Source: DATDPY01 sp964395765 (GTDB taxonomy: Bacteria > Bacteroidota > Bacteroidia > Cytophagales > Cyclobacteriaceae). From it: 17,220 bases of DNA. Shown here one piece after another: positions 15,176 through 17,220 of the stretch. The notes beneath the pieces were generated by a model. It had not been told where the DNA came from, ran no database searches, and was given only the letters and a program-made list of their open reading frames with translations. The stretch spans positions 1 to 17,220 of the forward strand of contig CAYNCU010000081.1 of NCBI GenBank assembly GCA_964395765.1. Reading direction: 5' to 3'. How positions within the stretch are numbered: the first letter of the stretch is position 1; every line of letters begins with the position of its first letter. A program made the translations under genes and the position numbers.

Positions 15176-16198
15176 ATGGTTATTTTAGTCTGGATCGCTT
15201 TTATTTTACTTGTTTTTGCCCTGTTATTCCTTGATTTAGCCGTATTTCACAAAAAACTGCACGAGGAACATACTAAAGAAGCGCTGATCTGGTCTGTGGT
15301 CTGGATTGGTATTTCCTTGTTATTTAATGTAGTAATTTATTTTGCCTATAAAAATCATTGGTTTAACCTGGGAACCCATCAATTTTCTTCCTTGGGAGGC
15401 GATGATGCCGCACTGAAATTTTTCACCGGTTATATTCTGGAAAAATCCCTGAGCATCGACAACCTATTTGTGATCGCAATGGTATTCGCTTATTTTGACA
15501 CGCCTATCAAATACCAGCACGAAATTTTATTCTGGGGCATCTTAGGTGCATTGATTTCCAGAGGTTTAATGATTATTTCCGGAGCCGCTCTTCTAAACCA
15601 TTTTTCCTGGATTACCTATATTTTCGGCATTTTATTGCTATTTTCCGCATATAAAATGCTCACTTCGGGCGATAATACTGTTGATCCGGGTAAAAACCCG
15701 GTTATTAATTTCCTCAAACGTTTTTACCCGGTTACATCGGAATTACAAGACGGTAAATTTTTCGTAAAAATTAATGGAACACATTATCTGACACCTTTAT
15801 TCGTGGTACTTATGGTTATCGAAACCTCCGATGCCATGTTTGCCGTTGATTCCATTCCCGCCGTACTGGCCGTAACTACGGATTCTTTTATTGTTTTCAC
15901 CTCCAATATTTTTGCCATTCTCGGTTTAAGGTCATTGTACTTTGTTTTAGCTTCATTCATGCATAAATTCCATTACCTGAAATTAAGCCTTGTATTTGTA
16001 CTGGGCTTTGTAGGCGCTAAAATGTTAATAGTCCATTTCATAAAAATCCCGATATCAATTTCACTGGCCATTATCGGTGGTATTCTTCTAATCGGGGTAA
16101 TTACCTCTATAATCTCCAATGGCAAAAAGCCAGCCTCCAGCCTTTCCGCCGTTGATCTGTTAAATGAACAGAAGAAAACCAATGAGTCTGATAATTAA
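15176..16198 (+). CDS. TerC/Alx-family integral membrane protein
   Basis: A 340-residue inner-membrane protein of the TerC/Alx family, in which some members export manganese or supply metals to exported enzymes, and others are linked to tellurite resistance. About eight to nine hydrophobic segments are visible. The family signatures are the acidic residues inside membrane helices: Asp20 in LLFLDLAVF, Glu89 and Asp95 in ILEKSLSIDNLFV, and Glu216, Asp219 and Asp225 in IETSDAMFAVDSIPAV. The segment NIFAILGLRSLYF is also diagnostic. The C-terminus (about 313-340) is polar and probably cytoplasmic. The gene has its own promoter and no ter-operon partners (TerZ, TerD and the like), so metal homeostasis is more likely than classic tellurite resistance. 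The ATG is preceded by an A/T-rich leader. Downstream lies a 256-bp gap, then a universal stress protein gene. Confidence 0.94.
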   Translation: MVILVWIAFILLVFALLFLDLAVFHKKLHEEHTKEALIWSVVWIGISLLFNVVIYFAYKNHWFNLGTHQFSSLGGDDAALKFFTGYILEKSLSIDNLFVIAMVFAYFDTPIKYQHEILFWGILGALISRGLMIISGAALLNHFSWITYIFGILLLFSAYKMLTSGDNTVDPGKNPVINFLKRFYPVTSELQDGKFFVKINGTHYLTPLFVVLMVIETSDAMFAVDSIPAVLAVTTDSFIVFTSNIFAILGLRSLYFVLASFMHKFHYLKLSLVFVLGFVGAKMLIVHFIKIPISISLAIIGGILLIGVITSIISNGKKPASSLSAVDLLNEQKKTNESDN

Positions 16199-16271
16199 TT
16201 CCGGTTTTTCCGGCCTCTTTCCTTTTCTTCGAATAAAAGGGTATTTAACCCCAGGGCAAGTCCTTGACCCG

Positions 16272-16299
16272 AATTTCCGGAGCAGGGCTCCGGGGAATT
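16272..16299. repeat. G/C-rich hairpin in the gap after the TerC gene
   Basis: CCGGAGC and GCTCCGG pair perfectly around the loop AGG at 16277-16293. The stem extends outward through AATT/AATT with one G-T pair and one bulged G. There is no T-tract, so it is not a standard terminator. A second imperfect hairpin, GGGCAAG with CTTGACCC, lies just upstream at about 16254-16270. A G/C-rich stretch with GTCGTAGCGGAACGC follows to about 16342. Together they form a G/C island in an otherwise A/T-rich 256-bp gap, as a dispersed repeat or REP-like unit would. I do not recognise the family. Confidence 0.45.
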
Positions 16300-16454
16300 A
16301 AACCGTAACCTTCTCGTCTGTCGTAGCGGAACGCAAAGGCGGATTAAAAATTTAAAACTTTTCACAATGATTATTAATTATTGTTTACCATAAGGATAAA
16401 TACTGAATTATCTTTAATTTGAAACTCTTTAAATAAATTTCATTCATTATCGTG

Positions 16455-17220
16455 ATGTACCCAATAAAACGATTATTAGTCGGGATCGACCAGTCGCCAA
16501 CAGATGATAAACTCTTTCAGTTCTGTTCCAGGTTTGCCGAAATGACTGACGTTGATAAAATATATATTATTCATGTCGCTAAAAATCTTGAGTTGCCGGA
16601 AAGCGTTATTAAAAAATATCCCGACCTCATCGCGCCGGTTGATGAAAATATCAGTCGCGAAACCAATCTTTACATTAATAAATATTTCAAAGATTACCTT
16701 AAATCAAAGGTGGAAATTATCGTAATCGAAGGAAATCCTGCCAAGATCATATTAAAGGAAATTTCGGTGAAGGAAATCGATATGCTTATCATGGGCAAAA
16801 AGACAAAACAGGGAAGCACAGGTTACCTGGCCAGAAAAATGGCATTGCTGGCCAACTGCAGTGTTGCCATAATCGCTGATAACATAAATCTACGTCCCGG
16901 GGCTGCCCTTTTTGAAAGGGTGTTGGTGCCGGTCGATTTTTCCAACTTCAGCATTCTTGCGCTGGAAATGGCGAAAATGTTACTTGAAAAAAACGGAATT
17001 TCAGGCATCGACTGCCAGCATATATTCGAAGTCCCTTCCCAGTATCAATTCGGAAATGACAGTTACCGCGACATTATTAATATAGTTGAAAAAAATTCAA
17101 AGGATCAGATGGATGACCTGATGAAACAGGTCGATCTTAAAGGGAAAAATATCCGGCAACTATTTACCCTTGATGAAAATCAAAATATACCGATGAAAAT
17201 TCATCAGACTACAAAGGAAA
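16455..17220 (+). CDS. Tandem-domain universal stress protein, 3'-truncated
   Basis: The frame from ATG 16455 (MYPIKRLLVGIDQSP) stays open to the right edge, giving 255 residues of a protein whose end is outside the window. Two UspA-like domains are visible. The first (1 to about 145) has the strand KRLLVGID, the strand KIYIIHVA and a C-terminal segment DMLIMGKKTK then LANCSVAIIAD. The second starts at about residue 153 with FERVLVPVDFSNFSILALEMAK and continues to the edge. The usual ATP-binding pattern G-2x-G-9x-G(S/T) is not intact in the first domain, so that domain may not bind ATP. Usp proteins are cytoplasmic and support survival under starvation and other stresses; the exact role here is open. 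Possible -7-like elements (TATCTTTA at 16409-16416) lie about 40 bp upstream. Confidence 0.88.
   Translation, partial: MYPIKRLLVGIDQSPTDDKLFQFCSRFAEMTDVDKIYIIHVAKNLELPESVIKKYPDLIAPVDENISRETNLYINKYFKDYLKSKVEIIVIEGNPAKIILKEISVKEIDMLIMGKKTKQGSTGYLARKMALLANCSVAIIADNINLRPGAALFERVLVPVDFSNFSILALEMAKMLLEKNGISGIDCQHIFEVPSQYQFGNDSYRDIINIVEKNSKDQMDDLMKQVDLKGKNIRQLFTLDENQNIPMKIHQTTKE

Noticed and set aside
1..17220. tRNA, rRNA, CRISPR arrays, insertion sequences or phage genes
   Set aside because: No tRNA-like cloverleaf, repeat-spacer pattern, transposase motif or phage structural gene was seen on either strand.

Overview
The window looks like chromosomal DNA of a Bacteroidota bacterium. Visible support: promoter boxes of the TAnnTTTG type, gene starts with A/T-rich leaders and no convincing Shine-Dalgarno, Bacteroidota-style secretion signals ending in AQ, and a large exported protein that pairs a CarboxypepD_reg-like domain with a TonB plug domain. 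I see no IS element, phage gene, tRNA, rRNA or CRISPR array. A genus cannot be read from this.

Layout. (1) 1-830: 3' end of an oligoendopeptidase F (M3 peptidase). (2) 831-1195: A/T-rich leader with a probable promoter. (3) 1196-6232: a tightly packed three-gene operon, with a fused trehalose-6-phosphate synthase/phosphatase, an MscS-family mechanosensitive channel and a GH15 glucoamylase/trehalase-like enzyme (2-bp gap, then 8-bp overlap). It reads as an osmotic-stress module: make the solute, vent on hypo-osmotic shock, hydrolyse an alpha-glucoside that may be trehalose. (4) 6279-7681: a MarR repressor and an unrecognised multi-pass membrane protein, each preceded by a copy of the same palindrome, so probably one autoregulated unit. 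(5) 10016-7693, minus strand: KdgF-like cupin, SDR oxidoreductase and secreted GH172 protein, in that transcription order; a likely sugar/uronate catabolic operon. (6) 10095-11171: a divergent NADPH-type aldehyde/flavonol reductase relative, followed by a terminator. (7) 11248-14883: a 1211-residue exported protein with CarboxypepD_reg, MG2-like and TonB plug domains but no room for a beta-barrel. (8) 15176-16198: a TerC-family membrane protein. (9) 16455-17220: a tandem-domain universal stress protein running off the edge.

Most promising for new biology are the trehalose/MscS/GH15 operon, the operator-linked MarR/membrane protein pair, the GH172-SDR-KdgF operon, and the barrel-less MG2-plug chimera. 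All function calls come from motif reading alone, without database searches.
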